In this document: one piece after another, positions 26,137 through 35,175 of the stretch | How the letters are laid out: every line of letters begins with the position of its first letter | How positions within the stretch are numbered: position 1 is the first letter of the stretch | Assembly: GCA_963759055.1 (NCBI GenBank) | Contig: CAVWYD010000003.1 | Coordinates: 259,235-323,234, forward strand | Direction: 5' to 3' | DNA length: 64,000 bases | Source of the DNA: Thiosocius sp963759055 | GTDB taxonomy: Bacteria > Pseudomonadota > Gammaproteobacteria > Chromatiales > Chromatiaceae | Translations under genes and position numbers: made by a program | Notes under the pieces: model-generated | Databases searched by the model: none | Seen by the model: only the letters and a program-made list of their open reading frames with translations | What the model was told of the DNA's origin: nothing

Positions 26137-26168
26137 GTTCCTAAGGATCCGTATCGCGTCTTGTGAGG

Positions 26169-26199
26169 ACATTAATAGCTGGAGTTGACTCCAGGTCAA
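26169..26199 (-). promoter_or_regulatory. MerR-type promoter and operator of the metal operon
   Basis: On the minus strand TTGACC (-35, 26194-26199) and TAATGT (-10, 26169-26174) are 19 bp apart, the over-long spacer typical of MerR promoters. The spacer contains most of the perfect inverted repeat CTGGAGTCAACTCCAG (26179-26194). The operator resembles those of ZntR. Confidence 0.75.
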
Positions 26200-26346
26200 G
26201 TATTATTATCGAAGGGTTTTGCATGCCGGTCTCCGGAGCAAATGTGACCCGGAAACCGCAGGGCATGCGAATATTCGGCCGGACATCGGGCATCGAGACC
26301 CGGGATGAGGCCTTACCGATCCCAGCAGCCACAGGATAAACAGCAG

Positions 26347-26955
26347 ATGAAGGTTACAGAGGCAGTAGCGAAACGCCGTTCCGTGAAGTGGTTCGACCCG
26401 CAGCATCAGATGCCGGAGGATTTGTTCCAACGGCTGATGCAGCACGCCCTGTTGTCACCAACCGCGTTCAACATCCAGAACTGGCGCTTTGTCCGGGTGA
26501 CCGATCCCGCGCAGCGCCGGGCCATCCGGGCGGCGGCCTGGGATCAGGCGCAGGTCGAGGAGGCCTCGGAGCTGCTCGTGCTGTGTTTCGACCGCAAGGC
26601 CTGGGAGCGCGACCCGGAGCGATACTGGCGTCTGGCACCGAAAGAGGTGCAGGATATTCTGGTGCCTGCGATCGCCCGATACTACGGTGGTAAGCCGCAG
26701 ATCGAGCGTGACGAGGGTATGAGGTCCTGCGGCCTGGTGGCGCAGAACCTGATGCTGGTGGCGCAGGAGCTGGGTTACGACAGCTGCCCGATGGATGGAT
26801 TCGACTACGCCAGGGTCGGTGAGATCATTGCGCTCCCGAAGGACCATGAGATCGCCTTCATGCTGGTGATCGGCAAGGGCGTCAAGGAACCCTGGCCACG
26901 CCCGGGACAACTGGCGCTGGACGAGGTGATGGTCGAGAACCGTTTCGGCACCTGA
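26347..26955 (+). CDS. Nitroreductase family FMN protein
   Basis: The 202-residue protein fits the NfsB/FRase-like nitroreductase fold: VAKRRSVKWFDP (FMN-binding Arg/Ser), SPTAFNIQNWRFVRV (FMN phosphate and aromatic contacts), MRSCGLVAQNLMLVAQELGYDSCPM, and the C-terminal IGKGVKEPWPRPGQL. These dimeric enzymes reduce nitro compounds, quinones or flavins with NAD(P)H; the natural substrate is unknown. ATG 26347 places the first motif at the N-terminus as in the family. It is divergent from the merR operon. Confidence 0.87.
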   Translation: MKVTEAVAKRRSVKWFDPQHQMPEDLFQRLMQHALLSPTAFNIQNWRFVRVTDPAQRRAIRAAAWDQAQVEEASELLVLCFDRKAWERDPERYWRLAPKEVQDILVPAIARYYGGKPQIERDEGMRSCGLVAQNLMLVAQELGYDSCPMDGFDYARVGEIIALPKDHEIAFMLVIGKGVKEPWPRPGQLALDEVMVENRFGT

Positions 26956-27010
26956 AAATGGGCACCTGAGACCCAGCGTCTCGCCGTGTCAGGGTGCTAT
27001 CCAAACCGTA

Positions 27011-28012
27011 CTATTCTGGTTTGGCCTGGCGGCTGAGCAGGTTAGTCACCGCTTCGGACGGGGCGAGTCCTTCGTAAAGGACAAGGTAGGTCTGTTCGGT
27101 GATCGGCATCTCCACGCCGAGTGACTGTGCCATGAGGTGAACCTCGCGCGCTGTAGAGACGCCCTCGACCTCCTGACCTATCTCTTTCCTGGCGGCGGCG
27201 ATGTCCAGGCCCCGGGCCAGTGCCAGGCCCATGCGACGGTTTCGTGACTGGTCGTCGGTACAGGTGAGGGCGAGGTCTCCAAGCCCGGCAAGACCCATGA
27301 ATGTTTCGGCTTTGCCACCCAGTGCCAGCCCCAGCTGGGTGATTTCGTGCAGTCCCCGGGTGATCAATGCGGCCCGCGCATTGGCGCCAAAGCCCAGGCC
27401 GTCCGAGATGCCCGCGGCGATCGCCATGACATTTTTGCTTGCCCCTCCCACCTGGACACCGACCAGGTCGTCACTCGTGTAGGCGCGGAAACTCTCGCTG
27501 TGCAGGTAGCTGGCGACGCGTTCCGCATGCATCGCATTGTTGGATGCGACCGTGATCGCGGTGGGGAGCCCGCGTGCGACCTCGCCGGCAAAGGTGGGTC
27601 CCGAGACCACGGCCAGATCACAATTCGGGAACAGCCGCGCGGCGACATTGCTCAACAGACCATGGCTTTCACGATCGAAACCCTTGGTGGCCCAGCTCAG
27701 TGTCTTCAGCTGTGGGCGGACCCGGGCAATCTCGGCACAGACGCTGGCGAAGGCGTGGCTGGGCACCACGATCAGGACCTCGTCGGCGTTGACTACCGTT
27801 GCCTCAAGATCGTTGCTTGGGGTCAGACCCTCGGGGAGCTTGATCCCGGGAAGATAGTGTCGATTCTCACCGTCGTTCAGCAGGGCAGCGACTTCGCCGG
27901 GGTCGTGACCCCAGAGCGATACGGCAGCACCGTTGCGCGCGAGCAGTATCGCCAGCGCCGTTCCCCAGGATCCGGCGCCGAGTACGGCCAGTTTTGCCGT
28001 TTCCGCATTCAA
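27011..28012 (-). CDS. gpsA: NAD(P)H-dependent glycerol-3-phosphate dehydrogenase
   Basis: The 333-residue enzyme reduces dihydroxyacetone phosphate to sn-glycerol-3-phosphate for phospholipid synthesis. It shows the Rossmann motif VLGAGSWGTALAILLARNG, the WATKGF segment, SGPTFAGEVARGLPTA, and the catalytic helix with the Lys in GGASKNVMAIAAGISDGLGFGANARAALITRGL. Length and motifs match E. coli GpsA (339). It is the last gene of yibN-secB-gpsA, one nucleotide after secB, an order conserved in E. coli. Confidence 0.96.
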   Translation of the reverse strand: MNAETAKLAVLGAGSWGTALAILLARNGAAVSLWGHDPGEVAALLNDGENRHYLPGIKLPEGLTPSNDLEATVVNADEVLIVVPSHAFASVCAEIARVRPQLKTLSWATKGFDRESHGLLSNVAARLFPNCDLAVVSGPTFAGEVARGLPTAITVASNNAMHAERVASYLHSESFRAYTSDDLVGVQVGGASKNVMAIAAGISDGLGFGANARAALITRGLHEITQLGLALGGKAETFMGLAGLGDLALTCTDDQSRNRRMGLALARGLDIAAARKEIGQEVEGVSTAREVHLMAQSLGVEMPITEQTYLVLYEGLAPSEAVTNLLSRQAKPE

Positions 28013-28013
28013 T

Positions 28014-28490
28014 TCAGTGTGCGGTTCCGCTTTCCTCGGCCTGCGCCGCCGCCTTGGCCTGGCGCTGCTGGGCGTAAACGGCCTCGAAATTCACCGGCTG
28101 CAGCACGAATTGCGGGAAACTGCCACGGGTAACCAGGTCCGACACGGCTTCGCGGGCATAGGGGAACAGCACGTTCGGCGCCGCCACGCCCATCAGCGCC
28201 TCCGTTTCTTCGTCGCTGAAGCCTTGAATCAGGAATACGCCGGCCTGTTGCACCTCGACCAGAAAAACGGTCTTGCCATCGTGCTTGGCCTCCACGGAGA
28301 CCTTGAGAACCAGTTCCAGGTTTTCGTCGCCTATCCGGGTCACTTCGCTGCCGAGGCCAACGTTGATCTCAGGGTTCCATTTTTCCTGAACCTGGAACAT
28401 CTGCGGCGAGTTGGGCGCCTCGAAAGAGATGTCCTTGGTATAGATTCGCTGCACCAGAAACTGGCGCTGTACCGCTTGTTCTTCGCTCAA
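28014..28490 (-). CDS. secB: Protein-export chaperone SecB
   Basis: The 158-residue cytoplasmic tetrameric chaperone keeps preproteins unfolded for SecA. Typical segments are FLVQRIYTKDISFEAPNSPQMF at the start, GVFLIQGFSDEETEALMGVAAPNVLFPYAREAVSDLVTRGSFPQ, and the acidic C-terminus following LQPVNFEAVYAQ. Length is close to E. coli SecB (155). It lies between yibN and gpsA, with 18 and 1 nt spacers, in a conserved operon. Confidence 0.96.
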   Translation of the reverse strand: MSEEQAVQRQFLVQRIYTKDISFEAPNSPQMFQVQEKWNPEINVGLGSEVTRIGDENLELVLKVSVEAKHDGKTVFLVEVQQAGVFLIQGFSDEETEALMGVAAPNVLFPYAREAVSDLVTRGSFPQFVLQPVNFEAVYAQQRQAKAAAQAEESGTAH

Positions 28491-28508
28491 TGTATTCTCC
28501 TGGGCGGA

Positions 28509-28934
28509 TTATTTGCGTTTTACGGGCAGGCTGGAATTTTCCCATGCCAGCATTCCGCCACGCAGATTCTTGACGTTCTCAAATCCGTGCTTGCGCAGGA
28601 TGGTGCAGGCGGAACCGGAACGCGATCCCGAGCGACACACGGTGACGATCGGCTTGTCTCGATGTTTCTCGATCTGCTTCACATTGTTGCCCAGCCCATT
28701 GAGGGGGATGTTGATGGCGTTGACGATGTGACCGTCCTTGAACTCTGCCATCGAGCGGACGTCGAGCACGATCGCATCGTCGTGGTTGATCATGGCGGTG
28801 GCGGTAAGCGGGTCCACCGCGTTCTTGCCCCCCGGGTCCGTCACCAGGTTCCAGATCAGGGCCGTCAGCACGGCCATAAATGCCGCAACCAGCAGGGTGT
28901 GATTACCGGCAAACTCCAGGAGTTGTTGTTCCAT
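28509..28934 (-). CDS. yibN: Membrane-anchored rhodanese-like sulfurtransferase (YibN type)
   Basis: The 141-residue protein has one N-terminal membrane helix (LLVAAFMAVLTALIWNLV, about residues 15-33) and a rhodanese domain with the active-site loop CRSGSRSG (Cys about residue 98). This is the arrangement of E. coli YibN, also encoded next to secB and gpsA. It probably transfers sulfur or regulates a membrane process. The rhodanese domain ends in NLRGGMLAWENSSLPV, the family C-terminus. Confidence 0.9.
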   Translation of the reverse strand: MEQQLLEFAGNHTLLVAAFMAVLTALIWNLVTDPGGKNAVDPLTATAMINHDDAIVLDVRSMAEFKDGHIVNAINIPLNGLGNNVKQIEKHRDKPIVTVCRSGSRSGSACTILRKHGFENVKNLRGGMLAWENSSLPVKRK

Positions 28935-28980
28935 GATTCCTCAACACTGCCGGCATGGCCGCCGACGCAACAAACCACGA

Positions 28981-29002
28981 AAAGGCGGGCTTGCGCCCGC
29001 CA
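28981..29002 (-). terminator. Terminator after the arsR-like gene
   Basis: On the minus strand GGCGGGC-GCAA-GCCCGCC forms a seven-base-pair stem followed by four T. It lies 50 bp after the arsR-like stop codon, between it and yibN. Confidence 0.7.
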
Positions 29003-29051
29003 GTCCGCAGAAAAACTGACACTTTGCCCGCGAGAACGCGGTGCGTCTTAC

Positions 29052-29408
29052 TCAGTGTTCATGGGTGCAGAACACTTCGCGCATCATGCAGATCAGCTTC
29101 AGGGTCCGATTGTCGCCGACGCGATAAAAGACCCGGTTGGCGTCTTTGCGCGAGGTGAGGATACCTTTATCGCGCAAGATCGCAAGATGCTGAGAGATGT
29201 TGCTCTGGGATGTGCCGACCTGGTCGACGATATCCTGCACGCTGACTTCATTGTCACCCAGGGTGCAAAGAATCTTCAGACGCAGGGGGTGTGACATCGC
29301 TTTGATGGATCGCGAGGCGCGATCGATGTCTTCGTCGCCTTCCAGAAGGGTGAGTTCACTATCAGGTTCGTCATGCATGGATACGACCGACTTCTCGTGC
29401 AGGTTCAC
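29052..29408 (-). CDS. ArsR-family winged-helix repressor
   Basis: The 118-residue DNA-binding protein has the ArsR winged helix: ALKMSHPLRLKILCTLGD-type helix 1 (here SIKAMSHPLRLKILCTLGD), VQDIVDQVGTSQSNISQHLAILRDKGILTSRKDANRVFYRV. Cys occur in helix 2 (KILCTL) and at the C-terminus (LICMMREVFCTHEH), which could serve as thiol or metal sensors. GTG 29408 has GGAGG 8 nt upstream. It is transcribed toward yibN but ends with its own terminator. Ligand and targets are unknown; sulfur or metal sensing is plausible only by analogy. Confidence 0.85.
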   Translation of the reverse strand: MNLHEKSVVSMHDEPDSELTLLEGDEDIDRASRSIKAMSHPLRLKILCTLGDNEVSVQDIVDQVGTSQSNISQHLAILRDKGILTSRKDANRVFYRVGDNRTLKLICMMREVFCTHEH

Positions 29409-29702
29409 AGAATATCCTCCTTCGATGGGCTATTCACTAGCCTCTAATCTAATAATAGGCCTCTATTCGTACAGGAACTTTTGGCGAAGATCGAGCATTT
29501 TTGTTCGATTATTCACCAATTTTCTTTTATGAGGTTCTTCGCAGGGTGCTCAAACTGGCATGCCTGCGACTAAAGTGGTTCAATATCAGACGCCGTCGCG
29601 AGCTTGGGCGACTGTCAAAAAAATGTAACATTTATCTATATTATTCATGGGGTTAACTGGCTTCTGGCAGTCGTGACAGTCAGCAGCCGAGCAGAACGGA
29701 AC
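29409..29702. other. Divergent intergenic region between arsR-like gene and gpmI
   Basis: The 294 bp hold the likely arsR operator and AT-rich promoter sequence for both directions. Before gpmI there is a run ATGTAACATTTATCTATATTAT (29623-29645) that could contain a -10 element; no sure -35 was seen. No further gene is visible. Confidence 0.4.
29454..29467. promoter_or_regulatory. Possible ArsR-like operator
   Basis: AATAGGCCTCTATT is a perfect inverted repeat (AATAG-N4-CTATT) in the AT-rich stretch 46 bp upstream of the arsR-like start; a related half CTATTCACTAGCCTCTA lies next to it (29430-29446). Autoregulation would be typical of the family. Confidence 0.4.
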
Positions 29703-31253
29703 ATGAGCAACAGGGTGCGTCCAGCAGTTCTCCTGATCCTCGACGGATGGGGATTGAGCGACAATACCGATCACAACGCCATAGAGACGGCGAGCAAACC
29801 CGTTTGGGAAAGGCTTTGGAAATCCTACCCGCATACCGCGATCCGGACATCCGGGTCCGCGGTGGGTCTGCCGGGTGGTCAGATGGGCAATTCCGAAGTC
29901 GGCCATCTCAATCTCGGTTCCGGGCGCGTCGTCTACCAGGAATTCACCCGTATCGGACGGTCCATCCGGACCGGATCCTTCTTTTCCAACCGCACCCTGA
30001 CCGATGCGGTTGATCTTGCGGTTGAGAAGGGTACGGCGGTGCACATCCTGGGCCTGCTCTCGCCTGGCGGCGTTCACAGCCACGAGGACCACATCCATGC
30101 GATGGCCAAACTGGCGGTGGAGCGTGGCGCGCGAGATCTCTATTTGCATGCCTTTCTGGATGGTCGGGACATGCCGCCGAAGAGCGCAGAGCCGTCACTC
30201 AGGTCGATGGACGCGGTGTTCAAAGAGCTGGGTGCCGGTCGTATCGCCTCCCTGATCGGTCGTTACTACGCAATGGACCGCGACCATCGCTGGGACCGCG
30301 TAAGACTCGCCTACGACCTGATCACTCAGGGTCGTGCAGAATACGGCGCGGCGTCTGCCGTGGAAGCCCTGCACCAGGCCTACGATCGGGGCGAGAAAGA
30401 CGAGTTTGTGAGCGCCTCCCGCGTCGGTGATCCGGTGAGGGTCGCCGATGGCGATGTCGTCATCAATATGAATTACCGTTCGGACCGGGCGCGGCAGATC
30501 ACGCGCGCGTTCATCGAACCTGATTTTGACGGCTTCGAGCGCGAGGTGAAACCGCAGATAGGCGCATACGTTTCGCTCACCGAGTACAAAAAGGATTTCG
30601 ACATACCGGTTGCCTATCCGCCAGAAAGACTCGAGAACACGCTGGGCGAGTATCTCGCCAATCTTGGTCTGCATCAGCTGCGCATAGCCGAGACGGAAAA
30701 ATATGCCCACGTGACCTTTTTCTTCAACGGCGGCGTGGAGGCCCCGAATGAAGGTGAGGAGCGCATACTGGTACCCTCGCCGCAGGTCGCGACCTATGAC
30801 CTGCAGCCGGAGATGAGCGCCCCGGAGGTGACGGACAAGCTGGTCGAGGCGATCGGCAGCGGGCGCTTCGATGCCATCATCTGCAATTACGCAAACGGCG
30901 ACATGGTTGGGCATACGGGCAATTTCGAGGCCGCGGTGAAGGCTGTCGAGGTGTTGGACGCGTGTCTTGGGCGCGTAACAGAGGCGGTGCTGGCGGCTGG
31001 TGGCGAAATGCTCATTACCGCCGATCATGGCAATGCCGAGCAGATGACCGACCCAAAATCGAGGCAGGTTCACACTGCGCACACGCTCAATCCGGTGCCC
31101 CTGGTGTATGTGGGCAAGGCGGCGCCGGGCCTGATGGAAAATGGCGCCCTGTGCGATGTTGCCCCCACCCTGCTTCAGATCATGGGGCTCAGCCAGCCGG
31201 CGGAAATGACCGGGCGGTCTCTGTTAATGGCAGCGGATGCCGACGCCGCCTGA
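29703..31253 (+). CDS. gpmI: 2,3-bisphosphoglycerate-independent phosphoglycerate mutase
   Basis: The 516-residue two-domain Mn-enzyme interconverts 3- and 2-phosphoglycerate in glycolysis. Visible motifs: VLLILDGWG (metal ligand), QMGNSEVGHLNLG (phosphorylated Ser), HILGLLSPGGVHSHEDHI, FLDGRDMPPKSA, NMNYRSDRARQ and TADHGNAEQM (second metal set). ATG 29703 gives the family length (E. coli 514); the open frame upstream to 29604 is not needed. It starts the gpmI-envC-ctpA-yibQ cluster divergent from yibN-secB-gpsA, as in E. coli. Confidence 0.96.
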   Translation: MSNRVRPAVLLILDGWGLSDNTDHNAIETASKPVWERLWKSYPHTAIRTSGSAVGLPGGQMGNSEVGHLNLGSGRVVYQEFTRIGRSIRTGSFFSNRTLTDAVDLAVEKGTAVHILGLLSPGGVHSHEDHIHAMAKLAVERGARDLYLHAFLDGRDMPPKSAEPSLRSMDAVFKELGAGRIASLIGRYYAMDRDHRWDRVRLAYDLITQGRAEYGAASAVEALHQAYDRGEKDEFVSASRVGDPVRVADGDVVINMNYRSDRARQITRAFIEPDFDGFEREVKPQIGAYVSLTEYKKDFDIPVAYPPERLENTLGEYLANLGLHQLRIAETEKYAHVTFFFNGGVEAPNEGEERILVPSPQVATYDLQPEMSAPEVTDKLVEAIGSGRFDAIICNYANGDMVGHTGNFEAAVKAVEVLDACLGRVTEAVLAAGGEMLITADHGNAEQMTDPKSRQVHTAHTLNPVPLVYVGKAAPGLMENGALCDVAPTLLQIMGLSQPAEMTGRSLLMAADADAA

Positions 31254-31311
31254 GCACGCATGCAGCAGATTGTCTGCGCGAAGCTGGCGGTGGCGCTGAA
31301 ATGGTGCCGGC

Positions 31312-32505
31312 ATGAGCTCCAGCCTGGCCCGGATTGCGCGCATGTCTCTGCTTTCGATCCCCTTGCTCACGCTGCTGGCCGTATCACCGACGGCAGTCCC
31401 GGCAGCGCCTGAGGCTGACGAGCAACGTACCAAGCTCGAGGCATTGCGCGCGCGTATCAACGGTCTGCGTTCCCAGATGCAGTCCAAAAGCGGCGAGAAG
31501 AACGAGCTTTCGCGTCTGCTGCAGGATGCCGAGAAACTGATCGGCCGCCTGGCACGCAAGCTGCGTGTGATCGACGGTCGTCTTTCGCGCCAGCGCAAGC
31601 TCCTGCAGGACTTGGGGGTCGAAATGGCCACACAGCGTCAGTCCCTCGAACAGCAACGCCATGTGCTGGCCCGTCAGGTTCGCGCGGCATATGCCATGGG
31701 GCGCCAGGAACGCGTGAAGATTCTGCTCAACCAGCAGGACCCGGCGACGGTCAGCCGGGTCATGGTCTACTACGATTATCTCAACCGGGTGCGTGCGCAG
31801 AAGATGGAGGCGATCCGCGGGCACATGCAGCGGCTTGCCGTCACCGAGCGTGAGATCCTCGATGAAGAGCAAAAGCTGGCGCGTCTGCTTGAAGAGCAGC
31901 AGGCGGAGATAACGGCGATGAAGCTTTCGCAGGACCAACGTCGCGACCTGGTCGCGCGTCTGACCCGGGAGCTGAGCGATCAGGGTCAACAGCTGGACCG
32001 CCTGCAGAGCGACGAGCGTGATCTGAAGACCCTGATCAGCGGGCTCGAGCAGGCCCTGGCCGATATCCCGGCCGAGCATCCGCAGCAGGTCAAGTTTGCT
32101 GGCCGTCGCGGCAGTCTGCCGTGGCCGGCGCGTGGCAGGATCGTCAATCGTTTCGGCTCGCCAAAGCTCGGAAACCTGGTTTGGGACGGTGTTATGATTT
32201 CAGCGCCCGAGGGTCGGGAGGTGCGCGCCATTCATCATGGCCGGGTGGCCTTCGCCGATTGGCTCAGAGGGTTCGGCCTGTTGCTGATAGTTGATCATGG
32301 CGATGGTTATATGACCCTGTACGGCCACAACCAGAGTCTGTTCAAGGAGGCCGGGGACTGGGTCGAGGTCAATGAGCCGGTTGCCCTGGTCGGTTCCAGT
32401 GGCGGTCGCGAGCAGGCTGGTGTCTACTTCGGCATCAGGCACCAGGGCCGAGCGGTGAATCCGGCACGGTGGTGTCTACGTCCCACCGGCAGAAAGGTGG
32501 GTTGA
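31312..32505 (+). CDS. envC: EnvC-type murein hydrolase activator
   Basis: The 397-residue periplasmic protein has a signal peptide (LLSIPLLTLLAVSPTAVPAA), a long coiled coil (about residues 35-245) and a C-terminal LytM/M23 domain (SAPEGREVRAIHHGRVAFADWLRGFGLLLIVDHGDGYMTLYGHNQ). The first His of the peptidase motif is replaced (WDGVMI), as in E. coli EnvC, so it should not cut peptidoglycan itself but activate amidases at the division site. Operon order gpmI-envC supports orthology. Confidence 0.92.
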   Translation: MSSSLARIARMSLLSIPLLTLLAVSPTAVPAAPEADEQRTKLEALRARINGLRSQMQSKSGEKNELSRLLQDAEKLIGRLARKLRVIDGRLSRQRKLLQDLGVEMATQRQSLEQQRHVLARQVRAAYAMGRQERVKILLNQQDPATVSRVMVYYDYLNRVRAQKMEAIRGHMQRLAVTEREILDEEQKLARLLEEQQAEITAMKLSQDQRRDLVARLTRELSDQGQQLDRLQSDERDLKTLISGLEQALADIPAEHPQQVKFAGRRGSLPWPARGRIVNRFGSPKLGNLVWDGVMISAPEGREVRAIHHGRVAFADWLRGFGLLLIVDHGDGYMTLYGHNQSLFKEAGDWVEVNEPVALVGSSGGREQAGVYFGIRHQGRAVNPARWCLRPTGRKVG

Positions 32506-32545
32506 TACCGCGCCCGCATCGGCGGGGCGGACATTTGGGGATGAT

Positions 32546-33858
32546 ATGAAGCAGAGTTTACCTTCGGTACTTGCGGCTGGCCTGATGGTTGTAGCCGGTG
32601 TGCTTGCCTGCCAGCAGTCAGCGGTGGCCGAACGAGCCGATTCCGACAGCGATCTGCCGTTGGAAGAGTTGCGGGTTTTCGCGGAGGTGTTTGGGCGGAT
32701 CAAGAACGATTATGTAGAACCTGTCGATGACCGTAAGCTGCTCAACTACGCGATCGAGGGCATGCTGAGCGGGCTCGATCCGCACTCTTCGTACCTTGAC
32801 GAGGAGGACTATCGCGAACTGCGTGTCGGCACCAGTGGTGAGTTTGGCGGCCTCGGGATCGAAGTCGGTATGGAAAACGGGTTCGTCAAGGTGATCGCAC
32901 CGATCGACGATACACCGGCCAAGCGCGCCGGGGTGCAGTCCGGCGACCTCATCATCCGCCTCGATGATCAGCCGGTGAAGGGCATGACCCTGGATGAGGC
33001 AGTCAAACTGATGCGCGGCAAGCCCGGGTCCAAGCTACGTCTGACCATCGTGCGCGAGGGTGAAGACAAGCCGATCGTAATCACCGTCGTGCGCGATGTG
33101 ATAAAGACCGTGAGCGTCAAGCAACGGATGCTGGACCCCGGTTTCGGTTATGTCCGTGTGTCACAGTTCCAGGCGCGTACTCCGGAAGACATGCTGACCG
33201 GCATTGGTGGACTCAAGCGCCAGGCCGGAGGTTCGCTAAAGGGCCTGATTCTCGACCTGCGTGACAACCCGGGCGGGGTACTGAATGCCGCGGTGGCGAT
33301 CAGCGATGCCTTTCTCACCAGCGGGACCATCGTTTACACCGAGGGTCGGATCAGGGATTCGCAATTGAAGTTCAAGGCCGCACCGGATGATGTCCTGGAG
33401 GGGGCGCCGATCGTGGTTCTGGTGAACGGCGGATCGGCCTCTGCCTCGGAGATTGTTGCCGGTGCGCTGCAGGATCACAAGCGGGCCGTGATCATGGGCC
33501 AGCAGACCTTTGGCAAGGGCTCGGTGCAGACCATCGTGCCGGTCAATGAACGAACGGCGGTCAAATTGACCACAGCCCGATATTTCACGCCGAACGGCCG
33601 TTCCATCCAGGCCGAAGGCATCGTGCCCGACATCCTGCTGGGCAACGTGCAGCTGACCAAGGGGGAGGAGTCCACCACGCGACTAAAGGAGGCCGATCTG
33701 GCCGGTCATCTGGCGAATCCCGAGGACAACGGTGATGACAAGGGCGGCAGAAGAAAGGGGCCGACAAGAAGAAACCGGAGGAAAAGCCGGATTATGCGCT
33801 CAGCGAGGCGCTGAATCTGCTCAAGGGGCTGGCCATTTTGCGTCCCAACAGTGCCTGA
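32546..33858 (+). CDS. ctpA: C-terminal processing protease (S41, CtpA/Prc family), C-terminal frame break
   Basis: The exported serine protease has a signal peptide, an N-terminal domain (DYVEPVDDRKLLNYAIEGMLSGLDPHSSYLD), a PDZ domain (GGLGIEVGMENGFVKVIAPID) and the catalytic domain with NGGSASASEIVAGAL (Ser) and FGKGSVQ (Lys). As read, the frame ends at 33814 with a run of basic residues. In the -1 frame the sequence continues KKKPEEKPDYALSEALNLLKGLAI to a stop at 33858, the normal end of these proteins, so one base is probably missing near GGGG (33756-33760). The string AAAGGGG is also a possible -1 slippery heptamer. The catalytic part is unaffected. Confidence 0.9.
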
Positions 33859-33877
33859 GCAGGGTCAGCAGCTTCTG

Positions 33878-34666
33878 ATGCGTCTGGTCATTCTGCTCAG
33901 CGCTTTGCTGGCACTGCCGGCGGCGGCGCAGTCCCCGCTGCGCATCGCCATCATCATCGACGACCTGGGCTACAGCCTTTATCTCGGCCAGCAGGCCATC
34001 GAGCTCCCCGGCGCGCTGACCTATTCGGTACTGCCGCAGCTGCGATACAGCAGCATCATCGCGCGGCGGGCCCACAAGCGTGGCAAGGAGGTCATGTTAC
34101 ATCTGCCGATGCAGACGACCGACGGCCGGGCGTTGGGACCGGGTGGCCTGCACCAGGCATTGAGCAGGGCTGAATTTGCTCGTCAGGTCAGGGTCAACCT
34201 GGCCACAGTTCCGCACGTCGCAGGCGTCAACAATCATATGGGCAGCTTGCTGACCCAGGACCCCGGGGCAATGCGCTGGTTGATGCAGGAGCTCAGATGT
34301 TTCGATGATCTCTACTTCGTCGACAGCCGGACAGATATGCGCACCGTAGCGCGCGAATATGCGCGCGACGCCGGGCTGGCACATGCCGCGCGCGATGTGT
34401 TTCTCGACAATCAACAGAATCCGGACTACGTTCGCAGTCAACTCGGGGTGCTGATCGCCAGGGCGCGCGAACATGGAACCGCGATTGGTATCGGCCATCC
34501 GTATCCAACGACCCTGGCCGTGCTGGCCGAAGAATTACCCCGGCTTGCCGACCAGGGGATCCAATTGGTGCCGGTGTCACAACTGGCAGAAACTGAAAGG
34601 AACCCAAAGCTATGGCACGCGTCCTTATCCCCCTTGCAAACGGTTGCGAAGAACTCGAAGCAGTAA
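33878..34666 (+). CDS. yibQ: Divergent polysaccharide deacetylase family protein (YibQ/DUF610)
   Basis: The 262-residue exported protein (signal MRLVILLSALLALPAAAQ) has the YibQ-type deacetylase fold: IAIIIDDLGYSL, LTYSVLPQLRYS, KRGKEVMLHLPMQ, GVNNHMGSLLT, and FVDSRTDMRTVA. Known family members lie with envC and gpmI as here. Substrate unknown, probably cell-envelope glycans. ATG 33878 begins the signal peptide; the GTG 33851 would overlap the restored ctpA end. The C-terminus overlaps the DJ-1 gene by 55 bp. Confidence 0.88.
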   Translation: MRLVILLSALLALPAAAQSPLRIAIIIDDLGYSLYLGQQAIELPGALTYSVLPQLRYSSIIARRAHKRGKEVMLHLPMQTTDGRALGPGGLHQALSRAEFARQVRVNLATVPHVAGVNNHMGSLLTQDPGAMRWLMQELRCFDDLYFVDSRTDMRTVAREYARDAGLAHAARDVFLDNQQNPDYVRSQLGVLIARAREHGTAIGIGHPYPTTLAVLAEELPRLADQGIQLVPVSQLAETERNPKLWHASLSPLQTVAKNSKQ

Positions 34667-35163
34667 CCGTCATCGACCTGTTGCGCCGCGCCGGTATCGA
34701 GGTGGTCACCGCGGGGCTGACGGACGGCCCGGTGAAGGCCAGCCGCGGTGTGGTATTGATCCCCGACTGCAGTCTCGATCAGGTGATTGATGATGATTTC
34801 GACATGATCGTGTTGCCCGGCGGTCTGCCCGGGGCGGATTATCTCGATGCCGATCCGCGCATCCATGCGCTGTTGCAGCGCATGGCCGAACAGGAGCGTT
34901 ACACGGCGGCCATCTGTGCCGCGCCCAAGGTGCTGCTAAACGCCGGCTTGCTCGATGGTCGTAAGGCTACCGCCTACCCAGGCGTAATAGATGGCCTGAT
35001 GACAGAAAACTCGCAATTGTTGGCGGAAGCAGTGGTCACCGACGGCAAGGTGGTGACCTCGCGCGGCCCCGGAACCGCCATGGATTTTGCCCTGACCCTT
35101 ATAGAACGGCTGCTAGGTGCCGCTAAGCGAGAAGAAGTCGAAACTCCCCTGATGAGAGCTTAA
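34612..35163 (+). CDS. DJ-1/PfpI family protein (YajL/ThiJ type)
   Basis: The 183-residue cytoplasmic protein has the DJ-1 fold with conserved Glu (NGCEELEAV, residue 14-15), the nucleophile-elbow Cys in AAICAAPKVLL (about residue 103) and the surrounding PGGLPGADYL and SRGPGTAMDFALTL. YajL-like proteins protect against oxidative and carbonyl stress. ATG 34612 has AAAGGAA upstream. It overlaps the end of yibQ, consistent with an operon. Confidence 0.92.
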   Translation: MARVLIPLANGCEELEAVTVIDLLRRAGIEVVTAGLTDGPVKASRGVVLIPDCSLDQVIDDDFDMIVLPGGLPGADYLDADPRIHALLQRMAEQERYTAAICAAPKVLLNAGLLDGRKATAYPGVIDGLMTENSQLLAEAVVTDGKVVTSRGPGTAMDFALTLIERLLGAAKREEVETPLMRA

Positions 35164-35175
35164 GGATAGATTTGT

